A stretch of 64,000 nucleotides of DNA from Clostridiales bacterium (GCA_015056255.1 SVGP01000009.1:40529-104528), one strand, 5' to 3'; shown: positions 1 to 9,724, counted from the stretch's first letter. Program-made: numbers and translations. Notes: generated from the sequence alone by a model not told the origin.

Positions 1-3000
1 AGAAGATCGTAGGTGTAATTGATCTTGTGCGTATCGGAATCGTCGAACTTGACTTCCGTCACGCGGTTGTCCGCGTCGTAGGTGTATTCGGTCTTGTGCG
101 TAGAATCGGGCAGAACGTCGATGAATTCCTTTACGCGGTTCTTGCCGTCGTAATTCAGCACGCTCTTATGGACGAGATTTCCATTAGCGTCTCTCGTAAC
201 GGATTCGCTCGGGCGGTCGGCAAGGTCGCTGGTTACGCGCGTTTCCGTCATCAGGACATTGTCCTTAATGACGCTGGCGATGCCTCTTGCGTCGTAGGCG
301 AATTCGTACTTCGGAGTGGTGGTGGTTTCACCGGGCTCGTCCACATAGATGGCGGTGGTTCTTCCGAAATCGTCATATTCGTAGCGAACCTTTGCATCGT
401 TTCCGAAATGCATTTCCTCAAGCAGTCCTCTTCTGTCGTTGGAATATACGTTTTCGGAAAGCGTGGCGTTTCCTACCTTGACCTTTTTCTTTCTGCCCAG
501 CGCGTCGTATTCGAAATTGTATTCTACGTCGCAGTCGTTGCCGACTGTGTTATGGGAAATTTTGGTCAGTCGGTCGTTTTCGTATTCGTACTCGTTCTTA
601 TACTGAATCTTGCTGTCGGGATCGTTGGGCGTTGTCGGGTCAGGCTTTTCAAACAATACAGCGGTTACGCGGTTGGAATTGTCGTATTCGTAATGAATGC
701 TGTTTCCCGCGGGATCGGTGACGGCTTCAACTCTTCCGTTGCTGTCAAGGATGTTCTCGACAACATTTCCGCGCGCGTCAAACTGTTTATGGGCATAGTT
801 GCCATTTCCGGTGTACTCCGTGGTTGTTTTTATAAACGACGCGTCCGCAGCCGGCTGAACGATATTGGATGTACTGTTTCCGTATGGGTCGTACTCAGTC
901 GCGCTCTTTACGCCCATCGGGGTTTCGGAGGTCAGCGGCAGGTGGCGCTTTTTATCTGCTTCCTCCGTTCCGTAGGTGAAGGCATATTTTTCCGTGGATG
1001 CGCTTCCGGGCTGGACGTAGCTTAAAAGGTTATTGAAATCGTCGTACTCCGCATGGCTCTGCTGGTTCGATACATCCCTTACGCTTACTACGTTTCCGTT
1101 TTCGTCGTAGGTGTAGCTCGTGCCGTAGAGGTCTTTGTACAGGTATATGTGCGAGAACATGCAGGTTTTGTTGTTCTGCGGATAGCACACCGAGATTTCA
1201 AGCTGCGAATAGGCAACCGGCGCAACAACCGTGCCCGTCACATGCTGCCAGCCTTCCTTTTCCGTGGTGAAGTACAGGTATGTTGCGCCGTCCCACTGCG
1301 CGTCGGCGGTTCTTAAGAACCTGACGCGAATGGAGGGCCTTGAAAGCGTGTAGCCCGACTGTACGCTGTGGCTCATCGCCCAGCCGCCAAGCACAAACAC
1401 GTCGTCCTTCTGGCCGCCCGCAACCACGATCTGCGACATATGGATGTTGGAAACCGCCGGGAAGGAATACAGCCGAAGCGCGTTGCCCTCGACGTTTGCG
1501 GGCATGTGGTTTTGATTTTTATCAAATACCACGCCGGTATCCATGTTCAGAACAAGGCTGTTGTCAAGGCCGTATCCGAGCGTCGTCCAGTTTTCGGGGA
1601 AATAGCGCGCTCCGGCGGAGCAGGCGTTGTTCACCTTTGTGACGGAGAAGTCGCCGTTTACGAGCAGGTTGAACATGTTGGCAATTTCGCCGGATTCAAC
1701 CTGCGGCGCGGTGAAATAAACCGTGCCGACGGATGCGTCGCAGACAATGGAAACCGTTACGGAGGACGGGGTCAGCGAATCGAGATTTTCCGCACGGGTG
1801 AAGGGGAAGGTGACATACACGCGCTCCCAGCCGCTGGCATAGGTGTTCATTTCGCGGGCGGAGGTGGTGTTCACAACGCCGTCGCTTTCATAAACGCTGG
1901 TTCCGTCCGTCACGCGCAAAAACGCGCCCTTTTTGCCGTCGGCAACGGTAAGACCCGAGGTTTTGACGTATGCGGAGAAGGTGTATTTTCCGCTTGCAAA
2001 CAGCTTTGCCTGAGAGGTCGAACGAAGCTCGCCCGCGCCCCGTTTGACCATCTTCGCGCTGCGCACGGACAGACAGCGGACGGTGGTGTCGGTGGCATAG
2101 CTGTCGGAGGCGTATTCCTTCGTCTGCGTCCAGCCGGAGGTGAAATCGCTGTTCACCAGGCGATTGATTACCGCGCGGCGGGTTCTGCCCTGAGCGCTGG
2201 GCGCGTTTTCGATACCCGAGTCATATTTAGTACCATGAGTGTACCACATCTCGTCGTTCGTGTCTACCACATTTCCCGAAGAATTGAAGTGATAAGTAAT
2301 ATTTTTTCCGTCTGTTTCATTTTCCATGATGGTAACGTCGGTGCGCATGTGTCCATAGGCAAACTTTTTCTTTGTGCCTTTGACATTGCCATTTTTGAAC
2401 TCGACGTCCTTTACGCGGCGGGACTGCAGGGTGTAGTTATTGATGAGGGCGGAATTGAGCGTTTCATAGGTGAGCGCAAGCTCGCAGCCGTCAAAGTTTT
2501 TCATACCCGTGAGCATGGAGCCTTCGTAGGTGTATTCGGAGTAATTGATGACGTTGTTTTCCGCAGGCAGATCGCTATAAATTACTCTTGAAAGATTGTA
2601 GCCGCCGTCTGCAGCCGCGTATTCATATTGTACAAGAGGACAGCCGGGCGCCTGAATGGAGGAAAGAAGGCCGTTTGCATTATAGGCGAGAACGGTTAAT
2701 CTTCCTCTGGTGTTTTCGGTCTCATTGCGCATTCCGTCTTCCGCTTCGATCAGTTTTCCGCTTTCATTGTAAGTAAGTGTCATGGTATTGCCGTGCGCAT
2801 CGGTGATGGATTTGAGGCGGAAGGCTTCTCCCGCGTCTTCAAAGCGCATAACGGTGTCGCCCTTGTCGGTGATGGTGATTTCGCTTTCTCCATTATTTTC
2901 AATAACGGACAGCTTCAGCTGCATGCCCTCGCAGTCGGAATAGGGCGCTTCGCCGGATTTTTCAAAGAAGTGATCCGTGCCCTCGCCGTCCTGCCAGACA

Positions 3001-4631
3001 TAATAGACCGTGGAAGCAACGGTTTCCTCGCGCACTGTCTGATGAAGCGACGTGCGCCAGCCAAGACCGCAGCCGAAATCGTCAGACAGGGATTGGCAGG
3101 AATTGTACACATGCTTGACCGATACAGGCATGCGCGAACCAACAGTTGCGGTATCGGCATGATGAACGACGAGGTTTCCGTTGAAAAGGTCGATGTTTGC
3201 GCTTCCGGCGCGTCCACAGGAGAGCGTTTCATACGTCCACCAACCCTTTACGCCTGCGTGGGACAGGTAGTTGATTACCATAAACGGGGCGCGACCGGAA
3301 ACTGAGGAAGAATAGAAAGTAACATAATCGAGGGTGGCGAGACCCAGCGGTCTTCGAAGCGCAACGCCGAAACAGCGGGAGTTTCCTTCTTCGTCCGGCA
3401 GATACCATTTGTTGTACAGGTCGGTGATGTTGAATTTGGCATACTGAACATTGGTGGACGGAATGAAGGAAATCAGCTCATCGTCAATAATCAGTTTATC
3501 CTCCGGGTCGATTCCGCTGTCGTCCTCCATGTGGTTCCATGTAACTTCATCAACGTTCCAGTCGCTTTTGATCTCGTATGCGCCCACATATTCAACAGCA
3601 TCCTCGTCTATATCGCCTTTTGAATCTATGATTCCCTGGCCTCCGCTGATTTCCATATTCAATTCAGCGGACAGAATGGTATCGGAGGCATTTTTGTTCA
3701 TGAGCTTATCGAAATGAACAAGCGTGATGTAGTTTGCTGAAGCCTCTCCGGAGCTTAGGCCGGAGGCATTGTGAAGCGCCCCAGCGTAATTTGCAGACTT
3801 ATTGCGGTCTGTAATCTGCGTGGTGGAAATGCTGCTGTTCGTGCCGGTAAATGACACGCGCGGATCGATGGTGACGGGGAAGGAAGCTGCGTTAAGATTA
3901 GCCTCGTCGATCTCATAGCGAAGAAAGACGCCGGAATCCGACGCAGACAGCGATACACGGGTGGGAATAAGGGACATGCTTGCGTCGTAGGTGAAAGGAG
4001 CGTTGATGGTGAGCATTTTTTCTCCGCCCTTGAATACGGAAACGCTCTCATCGGCATTCTTAATGTATTCAAATCCCACGGGAAGGGAAACAACGGCATA
4101 GCGGACAGCCTCCGCGTTTTCCAAAATGATGTCTTCCTTCATGCCCAGCTCGTCCACAGACAAACGCACAGACATGCCGGGGAACAGGGATTCGTAGAGA
4201 ACATCATCGCGCAGACGATCCATTACCTTCATGCGGCGGGAAAGTTCGGTGTCAAATGCGCGGCGCAGCGTTTTTTGCGTATGTGCAGGTCTGGAAATAT
4301 TCGCGCCGGGGTACGCCCAACCAAATTCCGTATTGCCGATTTCAACCGATGCAAGACTTCCGGAATCGGGCGTTTCAGAAAAGCGTGCGCGGAATAAACC
4401 GGCCTTGTTTTCAAAAAAGCGGCGGCCTTTAGCATCCGTTTTTTCAACCAGACGATTGTCAATTTCATCCCACGCGCCGGTCTTTGCATTTTTAAAATGC
4501 ACGGGAGACGAAAAAATTACCGCCTGTCTGCGACCCTGTCCAAGATCAAAGTGTTTCTCGTTTGCCGTTCTCAGGGCAACGATTTCTCTGCCGGTAAAGG
4601 TATCAAAAGTGGTACTGTTATGAGTTTTCAT
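1..4631 (-). CDS. RHS/YD-repeat protein with DNRLRE domain (3' end outside window)
   Basis: An open frame on the minus strand runs from ATG at 4631 to the window edge, giving 1543 visible residues and no stop. An AGGAGGT ribosome binding site at 4641-4648 fixes the start. No signal peptide is obvious. The N-terminus (residues 1-250) has the LRTANEKHFDLG and WDEIDNRL pattern of DNRLRE-type RHS proteins. A DNRLRE-like module lies at about 255-455, and a GWWTYE segment opens the RHS part at about 460. Classic YD repeats start near 600. Two carbohydrate-binding-like jelly rolls (each beginning LVNxDF) lie at about 820-990 and 990-1160. Further YD repeats such as YTYDENGNVVSV continue to the edge. 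Such proteins build a shell that carries a variable C-terminal toxin or adhesin, but that end is not visible here. The family call is firm; the function is unknown. Confidence 0.88.
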   Translation of the reverse strand, partial: MKTHNSTTFDTFTGREIVALRTANEKHFDLGQGRRQAVIFSSPVHFKNAKTGAWDEIDNRLVEKTDAKGRRFFENKAGLFRARFSETPDSGSLASVEIGNTEFGWAYPGANISRPAHTQKTLRRAFDTELSRRMKVMDRLRDDVLYESLFPGMSVRLSVDELGMKEDIILENAEAVRYAVVSLPVGFEYIKNADESVSVFKGGEKMLTINAPFTYDASMSLIPTRVSLSASDSGVFLRYEIDEANLNAASFPVTIDPRVSFTGTNSSISTTQITDRNKSANYAGALHNASGLSSGEASANYITLVHFDKLMNKNASDTILSAELNMEISGGQGIIDSKGDIDEDAVEYVGAYEIKSDWNVDEVTWNHMEDDSGIDPEDKLIIDDELISFIPSTNVQYAKFNITDLYNKWYLPDEEGNSRCFGVALRRPLGLATLDYVTFYSSSVSGRAPFMVINYLSHAGVKGWWTYETLSCGRAGSANIDLFNGNLVVHHADTATVGSRMPVSVKHVYNSCQSLSDDFGCGLGWRTSLHQTVREETVASTVYYVWQDGEGTDHFFEKSGEAPYSDCEGMQLKLSVIENNGESEITITDKGDTVMRFEDAGEAFRLKSITDAHGNTMTLTYNESGKLIEAEDGMRNETENTRGRLTVLAYNANGLLSSIQAPGCPLVQYEYAAADGGYNLSRVIYSDLPAENNVINYSEYTYEGSMLTGMKNFDGCELALTYETLNSALINNYTLQSRRVKDVEFKNGNVKGTKKKFAYGHMRTDVTIMENETDGKNITYHFNSSGNVVDTNDEMWYTHGTKYDSGIENAPSAQGRTRRAVINRLVNSDFTSGWTQTKEYASDSYATDTTVRCLSVRSAKMVKRGAGELRSTSQAKLFASGKYTFSAYVKTSGLTVADGKKGAFLRVTDGTSVYESDGVVNTTSAREMNTYASGWERVYVTFPFTRAENLDSLTPSSVTVSIVCDASVGTVYFTAPQVESGEIANMFNLLVNGDFSVTKVNNACSAGARYFPENWTTLGYGLDNSLVLNMDTGVVFDKNQNHMPANVEGNALRLYSFPAVSNIHMSQIVVAGGQKDDVFVLGGWAMSHSVQSGYTLSRPSIRVRFLRTADAQWDGATYLYFTTEKEGWQHVTGTVVAPVAYSQLEISVCYPQNNKTCMFSHIYLYKDLYGTSYTYDENGNVVSVRDVSNQQSHAEYDDFNNLLSYVQPGSASTEKYAFTYGTEEADKKRHLPLTSETPMGVKSATEYDPYGNSTSNIVQPAADASFIKTTTEYTGNGNYAHKQFDARGNVVENILDSNGRVEAVTDPAGNSIHYEYDNSNRVTAVLFEKPDPTTPNDPDSKIQYKNEYEYENDRLTKISHNTVGNDCDVEYNFEYDALGRKKKVKVGNATLSENVYSNDRRGLLEEMHFGNDAKVRYEYDDFGRTTAIYVDEPGETTTTPKYEFAYDARGIASVIKDNVLMTETRVTSDLADRPSESVTRDANGNLVHKSVLNYDGKNRVKEFIDVLPDSTHKTEYTYDADNRVTEVKFDDSDTHKINYTYDL

Positions 4632-4943
4632 ATTCAGAAAACCTCCTTTCTGTATTAGCACCACTATTGATGTATGAAACTCCTATGTAGATTATGCACT
4701 AAAAGAACACATTTTTGCAGAAAAATGCGAATATTATCTATTTTTTTGCTGGTAAAGGAGTAAATAGAAGAAATTCTAACTAGTATTATTCATGATTTAC
4801 GAGAGGCATTAAACCTCTTCTTTTCGATTGAACACAAAAAAATACAAAAAATTCGATTTACTACTTTGTGATATTGTTGTATAATAGATAAGTGGTGCAA
4901 AAAAGATGCACCGCGCATACTTTGCTTTTTAGGAGTCTTCTTT
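4632..4943. other. Intergenic region between divergent RHS and CofE-like genes
   Basis: This AT-rich gap of 312 bases separates two divergent genes. It holds the RHS ribosome binding site on the minus strand and the promoter of the CofE-like gene on the plus strand. A small hairpin (GGTGCA at 4894-4899, TGCACC at 4907-4912) falls in the plus-strand 5' leader. No other gene is visible. Confidence 0.7.
4857..4885 (+). promoter_or_regulatory. Sigma-A-type promoter for the CofE-like gene
   Basis: A TTTACT box (4857-4862), a 17-base spacer and a perfect TATAAT (4880-4885) sit about 60 bases upstream of the ATG at 4944. The 6-bp hairpin at 4894-4912 would be at the start of the transcript. Confidence 0.65.
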
Positions 4944-6137
4944 ATGAGCAGAATGGTTGGTACCGTATCCATGGGTCTGCGCGCTCCCATCATCCGCGAG
5001 GGCGACGACCTTGCAAAGATTGTGGTTGATTCCGTACTGGGCGCGGTCAAAACGGGCGAGCTTACGCCCCGGGACAGAGATGTTGCCTGCATGACCGAGG
5101 CCATTGTTGCGCGCGCGCAGGGCAACTATGCAAGCGTGGACGACATTGCTTTTGACGTACGCGAAAAGCTTGGCGGGGAAGACGTCGGCGTTATTTTCCC
5201 GATTCTCAGCCGCAACCGCTTTGCCATCTGCCTGCGCGGCATTGCCAAGGGCGCAAAGAAGATTTATTTAATGCTCTCCTATCCGTCGGACGAGGTGGGC
5301 AATCATCTGGTAGATCTGGATCTTCTGGACGAAAAGGGCGTGAACCCCTATTCGGACGTACTGAGCCTTGAAAAATACAGAGAGCTGTTCGGCTACATCA
5401 AGCATCCCTTCACGGGCGTTGACTATGTTGAGTATTATTCCGAGCTCATCAAGGAATGCGGTGCTGAGGTCGAAGTGATCTTTGCAAACGATCCCCGCGC
5501 GATTTTAAAATACACCAAAAATGTTTTGAACTGCGACATTCACACCCGTGCGCGCACCAAGCGCCTTTTAAAAGCCGCCGGCGCCGAGCGCGTTTTCGGC
5601 CTTGACGAGATTCTCAATGCGCCCGTGAACGGAAGCGGCTACAACGCCCGTTACGGCCTTTTGGGTTCCAACAAGTCCACCGAGGACAAGGTAAAGCTTT
5701 TCCCGCGCGAATGTCAGGATCTGGTAGAGGAGATTCAGGATCGGCTCTTCAAGGAAACCGGCAAGCACATCGAGGTCATGGTATACGGCGACGGCGCGTT
5801 CAAGGATCCGATCGGCAAAATCTGGGAGCTGGCCGACCCGGTCGTGTCTCCGGCCTATACCAAGGGCCTTGAAGGAACGCCGAATGAACTTAAGCTTAAG
5901 TATCTGGCGGACAACAATTTTGCCGCCCTGTCCGGCGAAGAGCTCAGAAACGCCATCAAAAACGAGATCCAGAAAAAGGACGGAAGCTTAGTTGGCAACA
6001 TGGCAGCCCAAGGCACGACGCCCAGAAGACTGACCGACTTAATCGGCTCTCTTTGCGATCTCACCAGCGGCTCCGGCGACAAGGGCACGCCCATCGTTTA
6101 CATCCAGGGCTATTTCGACAATTATACAAACGACTGA
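4944..6137 (+). CDS. CofE-like protein (coenzyme F420-0:L-glutamate ligase family)
   Basis: This 397-residue protein matches the long clostridial version of the CofE family. The N-terminal block GLRAPIIREGDDL is followed by DVACMTEAIVARAQGNY, which is the conserved start of the fold. True CofE adds glutamates to coenzyme F420-0 with GTP and a divalent metal. Clostridia are not known to make F420 and no other cof gene is in the window, so the substrate is uncertain. An AGGAG site at 4931-4935 supports the ATG. A strong terminator follows immediately, so the gene is probably transcribed alone. Family membership is fairly sure; the reaction is not. Confidence 0.72.
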   Translation: MSRMVGTVSMGLRAPIIREGDDLAKIVVDSVLGAVKTGELTPRDRDVACMTEAIVARAQGNYASVDDIAFDVREKLGGEDVGVIFPILSRNRFAICLRGIAKGAKKIYLMLSYPSDEVGNHLVDLDLLDEKGVNPYSDVLSLEKYRELFGYIKHPFTGVDYVEYYSELIKECGAEVEVIFANDPRAILKYTKNVLNCDIHTRARTKRLLKAAGAERVFGLDEILNAPVNGSGYNARYGLLGSNKSTEDKVKLFPRECQDLVEEIQDRLFKETGKHIEVMVYGDGAFKDPIGKIWELADPVVSPAYTKGLEGTPNELKLKYLADNNFAALSGEELRNAIKNEIQKKDGSLVGNMAAQGTTPRRLTDLIGSLCDLTSGSGDKGTPIVYIQGYFDNYTND

Positions 6138-6145
6138 TGAAAACA

Positions 6146-6180
6146 AAATCCGCTTCCGAATTTTTCGAAGCGGATTTTTT
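6146..6180 (+). terminator. Rho-independent terminator after the CofE-like gene
   Basis: AAATCCGCTTC and GAAGCGGATTT flank a short AT-rich loop, and the right arm runs into TTTTTT. The hairpin starts 8 bases after the stop codon. Confidence 0.85.
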
Positions 6181-6211
6181 GACCCCGTTTGAAGTGCAAG
6201 GAGAAGAAAAC

Positions 6212-7078
6212 ATGGAATTTATTTCAAAAACGCTCATCGAAAAAGGCTGGTCGGGCGACAAAAAATACATGGCCGTTACCCATGCTGGAGAAAAATATCT
6301 CTACCGCGTGTCGGACGAAAATACCTATGAAGGCAAAAAGACGGAATTTGAGATGATGAAAAAGCTTTCCGCCCTCGATATTCCCATGTGCCTTCCCGTG
6401 GAATTCGGAAAAAACGAGGACGGCGTTTATTCCGTTCAGACATGGATCGAGGGCGGGGACGCAGAGGAAATGATGCCCGCGTTTTCGGAAGATAAGCAGT
6501 ATGCATACGGCTTCCAAAGCGGAGAAATCTTAAGGAAAATCCATTCCATCCCAGCGCCCCAAACGCAGGAAAATTGGGAAACGCGGTTTAACCGCAAGAT
6601 GGATCGGAAAATCGCCGGTTATCTTGCCTGTCCCATCAAAGCCGAGGGCGGGGAAAGATTCATCGAATATATAAGCAGCCACCGCCATCTTCTCAAAAAC
6701 CGCCCGCAGACCTTTCAGCACGGCGATTATCACATTGGAAACATGATGATCGGAAACGACGGAAAGCTTTTCGTCATCGACTTTAACCGCTTCGATTTCG
6801 GAGACCCCTGGGAGGAATTCAACCGCATCGTGTGGTGCGCCCAGAAAGCGCCCGCGTTTGCGCGCGGCATGCTGGACGGCTATTTTGAAGGAAATGTGCC
6901 GGATGTGTTTTTTGAAACGCTGGCTTTGTATATTTCCTCAAACGCCCTGTCCTCGGTCTACTGGGCGGTACCCTTCGGGGAAAAAGAAATTTCCGTCATG
7001 CTGGATCAGGTCAAGGACATCCTTTCGTGGTACGACAATATGAATACGCCTGTTCCCTCATGGTATAAAAAGGCATAA
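6212..7078 (+). CDS. Aminoglycoside phosphotransferase-fold kinase (APH family)
   Basis: A 288-residue protein kinase-like enzyme. The catalytic loop HGDYHIGN and the metal-binding VIDFNRFDFGDPW segment are both intact, as in the APH/choline kinase family (PF01636). The start at 6212 is chosen because AAGGAG lies just before it; the frame is open further upstream but overlaps the previous terminator. Relatives of this kind phosphorylate small hydroxyl-bearing substrates, and clostridial copies are common without any proven link to drug resistance. The gene stands between two terminated units. The substrate cannot be read from the sequence. Confidence 0.75.
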   Translation: MEFISKTLIEKGWSGDKKYMAVTHAGEKYLYRVSDENTYEGKKTEFEMMKKLSALDIPMCLPVEFGKNEDGVYSVQTWIEGGDAEEMMPAFSEDKQYAYGFQSGEILRKIHSIPAPQTQENWETRFNRKMDRKIAGYLACPIKAEGGERFIEYISSHRHLLKNRPQTFQHGDYHIGNMMIGNDGKLFVIDFNRFDFGDPWEEFNRIVWCAQKAPAFARGMLDGYFEGNVPDVFFETLALYISSNALSSVYWAVPFGEKEISVMLDQVKDILSWYDNMNTPVPSWYKKA

Positions 7079-7083
7079 ATATA

Positions 7084-7117
7084 TTGCCTGGACTGTTGAA
7101 ATATAGTATAATATAAT
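7084..7117 (+). promoter_or_regulatory. Probable promoter of the flotillin gene
   Basis: Two overlapping TATAAT boxes lie at 7107-7112 and 7112-7117. A weak TTGCCT (7084-7089) sits 17 bases before the first. The leader to the flotillin ATG would be about 65 bases. Confidence 0.5.
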
Positions 7118-7183
7118 TAAGCGCAATGAAGGAAGATTTTTTCCTGAATCAGCGTATGTTTACGAAAGAAAAGGGGGAATTTC

Positions 7184-8623
7184 ATGGAAATTTTGATTGT
7201 TGTCGGCGCAATTGTTGTACTGATTCTTTTGGTTCTCGTTGCGGGCTATGTCAAAGCGCCGCCGGACACGGCCTATCTGATTTCCGGCTTCAGAAAGCCC
7301 CGCATTCTGATCGGCAAAGCGGGCATCCGCATCCCGTTCCTGGAGAGAATGGATAAATTGTCCTTGAAAATGTTCTCGGTCGACGTTAAAACCACCGATT
7401 ACGTGCCCAACGCCGAATACATCAACGTAAAGGTGGACGCGACGGTCAAAATCCGAATCGGCCAGAGCGAAAACATGATGACCCTCGCCTCGAAGTTCTT
7501 CTTAAACGAAGGCGAAAACATGATCATCAGCCGCGTGCAGGACACCCTTGAGGGCAATATGCGCGAAATCGTGGGGCAAATGCGCCTTGAAGAAATGGTC
7601 ACAGACCGCAAGGCCTTTGGCGAGCGCGTGCAGGAAAACGCCATTCCCGACCTTGAAAAAATGGGCCTTGAAATGATCTCGTTCAACGTTCAGTCGTTCT
7701 CCGATCAGAACAACGTGATCGACGACCTCGGTATCGACAACATTTCCCAGATCAAAAAGGGCGCGGCAGTCGCCAAGGCGCAGGCCGACCGCGACATCGC
7801 CATTGCGCAGGCGCAGGCCGCCAAGGAAGCCAACGACGCGAAGGTGCAAAGCGAAATGGAAATCGCCGAAAAGCAGAACGCGCTGGCCATCCGTCAGGCG
7901 GAGCTTAAGCAGGTGAGCGACGTGAAAAAGGCAGAGGCCGACGCCGCCTACTCCATCCAGCAGCATGAGCAGAGAAAGACCATCGAAATCACATCCGCCA
8001 ACGCGGACATCGCAAGAGCCGAGCGAAATGCCGAGCTCAAGGCCAAGGAAGTTCAGGTTGCAAAACAGACGCTGGACGCGGAAATCCGCGCCAAGGCCGA
8101 TGCGGAACGCTACCGTCAGGAGCAGATCGCGCAGGCAGAACTTTTCAAGCGCCAGAAGGAAGCCGAAGCCAAGAGGTATGAGCAGGAGCAGGAAGCCTAC
8201 GCCGCTATGAAGATCGCCGAAGCCCAGAAGTTCGCAAGAGAGCAGGAGGCCGAAGGTATTCAGGCCGTGGGTCAGGCGGAAGCCGAAGCCATCCGCGCCA
8301 AGGCGCTGGCGGAAGCCGCCGGTATCGACAAGAAGGCCGAGGCCATGAAAAAATACGGCGAGGCTGCCGTCGTCGAAATGGTCATGGCAGCGCTGCCTGA
8401 GATTGCAAAGAACGTAGCCGAGCCCTTAAGCAAGGTCGACAAGATCACCATGTACGGCGAGGGCAACAGCGCGAAGCTGATTCAGGACATCATTAACGGC
8501 ACCACGCAGGTCACCGAAGGTATCACGCAGGGCGTGGGCATCGATATAAAGAGCCTGCTTCTGGGCGCGTTCGGTCAGAAGGCCATTGCAAGCGCTAAGG
8601 AAAGCAGCGCTGATAACGATTAA
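7184..8623 (+). CDS. floT: Flotillin family protein
   Basis: A 479-residue scaffold protein of membrane microdomains. Residues 1-22 form a hydrophobic membrane hairpin or anchor. An SPFH domain follows (about 25-190), then a long alanine- and glutamate-rich coiled coil (about 190-380, many QAEA/KAEA repeats), and a C-terminal oligomerisation region. The length and layout match bacterial FloT/YuaG. An AAGGGGG site precedes the ATG. NfeD, the usual partner, is not next to it. A strong terminator closes the unit, so it is probably monocistronic. Confidence 0.9.
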   Translation: MEILIVVGAIVVLILLVLVAGYVKAPPDTAYLISGFRKPRILIGKAGIRIPFLERMDKLSLKMFSVDVKTTDYVPNAEYINVKVDATVKIRIGQSENMMTLASKFFLNEGENMIISRVQDTLEGNMREIVGQMRLEEMVTDRKAFGERVQENAIPDLEKMGLEMISFNVQSFSDQNNVIDDLGIDNISQIKKGAAVAKAQADRDIAIAQAQAAKEANDAKVQSEMEIAEKQNALAIRQAELKQVSDVKKAEADAAYSIQQHEQRKTIEITSANADIARAERNAELKAKEVQVAKQTLDAEIRAKADAERYRQEQIAQAELFKRQKEAEAKRYEQEQEAYAAMKIAEAQKFAREQEAEGIQAVGQAEAEAIRAKALAEAAGIDKKAEAMKKYGEAAVVEMVMAALPEIAKNVAEPLSKVDKITMYGEGNSAKLIQDIINGTTQVTEGITQGVGIDIKSLLLGAFGQKAIASAKESSADND

Positions 8624-8631
8624 CCTTTATG

Positions 8632-8664
8632 AAAAAACCGGGGCATGACTGCTCCGGTTTTTTT
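8632..8664 (+). terminator. Terminator after flotillin
   Basis: AAAAAACCGG and CCGGTTTTTTT arms around a GC-rich loop, starting 9 bases after the stop codon. Confidence 0.85.
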
Positions 8665-8668
8665 CAGC

Positions 8669-8693
8669 GTAGGGCGGGGGCTTGCTCCCGCCG
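8669..8693. repeat. GTAGGG hairpin repeat, single copy
   Basis: CGTAGGGCGGG..CTTGCTCCCGCC can fold into a GGCGGG/CCCGCC hairpin. A near-identical copy lies at 56303-56326 after spoIVB. Both belong to a dispersed family whose members begin with (T)GTAGGG and continue into a palindrome. Confidence 0.6.
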
Positions 8694-8769
8694 TTTTTAT
8701 TACCCTGAAAATTTCTATCAAGGCATAATCCCTGCGGAAGCGAAGATAGATTTTTTGTTTTCGTTCGTG

Positions 8770-8775
8770 TATAAT
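8770..8775 (+). promoter_or_regulatory. -10 box of the DUF445 gene
   Basis: A perfect TATAAT lies 23 bases upstream of the ATG. The -35 region is poor. The ribosome binding site AAGGAGG is at 8783-8789. Confidence 0.45.
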
Positions 8776-8797
8776 ATATAAGAAGGAGGAAAAATAT

Positions 8798-9694
8798 ATG
8801 CTTCTAAAAATTATTCTCGCGCCGGTTGTGGGCGGCGTGATCGGCTATATCACAAACGATTTGGCAATTAAAATGCTTTTTCATCCCTACAAACCCGTAT
8901 ACATCGGAAAACACCGTATTCCGTTTACGCCGGGTCTGATTCCATCCCAAAAGGACAGGATTGCAAAGGGACTTGGAAATGTGATCGCAGGCCAGCTTTT
9001 AAACGCCGAGACGATTCAGAAAGAAGCTCTGAATCCCGAAACCGAGGCGAAAATCCGGGAAAGGATTCTCGCATTTTTGAACGAGCAGCTTCACTCGGAA
9101 GAAACCGTTTATGAAAAGCTTTTGAAGGTTTCTGATGAAGAAAAGCTGAACGCCTTTGGCGAAAAGGCGCTTGAATCGTGCACTGAATTCGCCTTAAGGA
9201 AAATCGAAAACGCGCACATCGGAGACATCATTGCAGATGAAATCATCCGGGAGCTTTCCGAAAAAATCAAAGCAAGCCCGCTCGGATTTTTGCTGGACGC
9301 ATCGATGCTTTCGGGCTTTAAGGGCGCGATCGCCCAGTTTATCGACCGGAAGGTTTCGGAAAAAGGCCCGGACATGATCCGCGAAAAGCTTTCCGACATG
9401 GGCAAAGAAGCCGTGAACAAGCCCATTAACGAAATACTTCTGCCCTATCAGGACAAAATCGAGCCTTTAACGGACAAAATCATGGATTTATACCGCGAAA
9501 TTCTCACAAGCAAGCTGGACGACATCCTAAAGGCCGTTGAGATTGACAAGATCGTTGAAAGAAAGATCGCCTCCTTCGACGCGCCGATGCTTGAAAGGCT
9601 GATTTTCGGCATCATGAAAAAGGAGCTGAAGGCCATCGTGTATCTGGGCGCTGCTTTGGGCTTTCTAATGGGCTTTATCAATCTATTGTGGTAA
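8798..9694 (+). CDS. DUF445 family membrane protein (YheB-like)
   Basis: A 298-residue protein. The N-terminus has the conserved pattern PVVGGVIGYITNDLAIKMLF followed by HPYKP and FTPGLIPSQK, diagnostic of DUF445 (PF04286). There is one transmembrane segment at each end (about 3-22 and 275-295), with a long charged helical middle. Relatives such as B. subtilis YheB have no assigned biochemical role. The gene is preceded by AAGGAGG and followed by two candidate terminators. Confidence 0.85.
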   Translation: MLLKIILAPVVGGVIGYITNDLAIKMLFHPYKPVYIGKHRIPFTPGLIPSQKDRIAKGLGNVIAGQLLNAETIQKEALNPETEAKIRERILAFLNEQLHSEETVYEKLLKVSDEEKLNAFGEKALESCTEFALRKIENAHIGDIIADEIIRELSEKIKASPLGFLLDASMLSGFKGAIAQFIDRKVSEKGPDMIREKLSDMGKEAVNKPINEILLPYQDKIEPLTDKIMDLYREILTSKLDDILKAVEIDKIVERKIASFDAPMLERLIFGIMKKELKAIVYLGAALGFLMGFINLLW

Positions 9695-9724
9695 GCATTT
9701 CTTAAATATTTCCAAACGATTCTT

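Noticed and set aside
27..4623. Several plus-strand frames of 60 to 400 codons
   Set aside because: They are antisense to the RHS gene, whose minus-strand frame is continuous and has recognisable repeats and a ribosome binding site.
7126..7356. A 76-codon gene before flotillin
   Set aside because: It overlaps the flotillin start in another frame and has no domain; the flotillin ribosome binding site accounts for the region.
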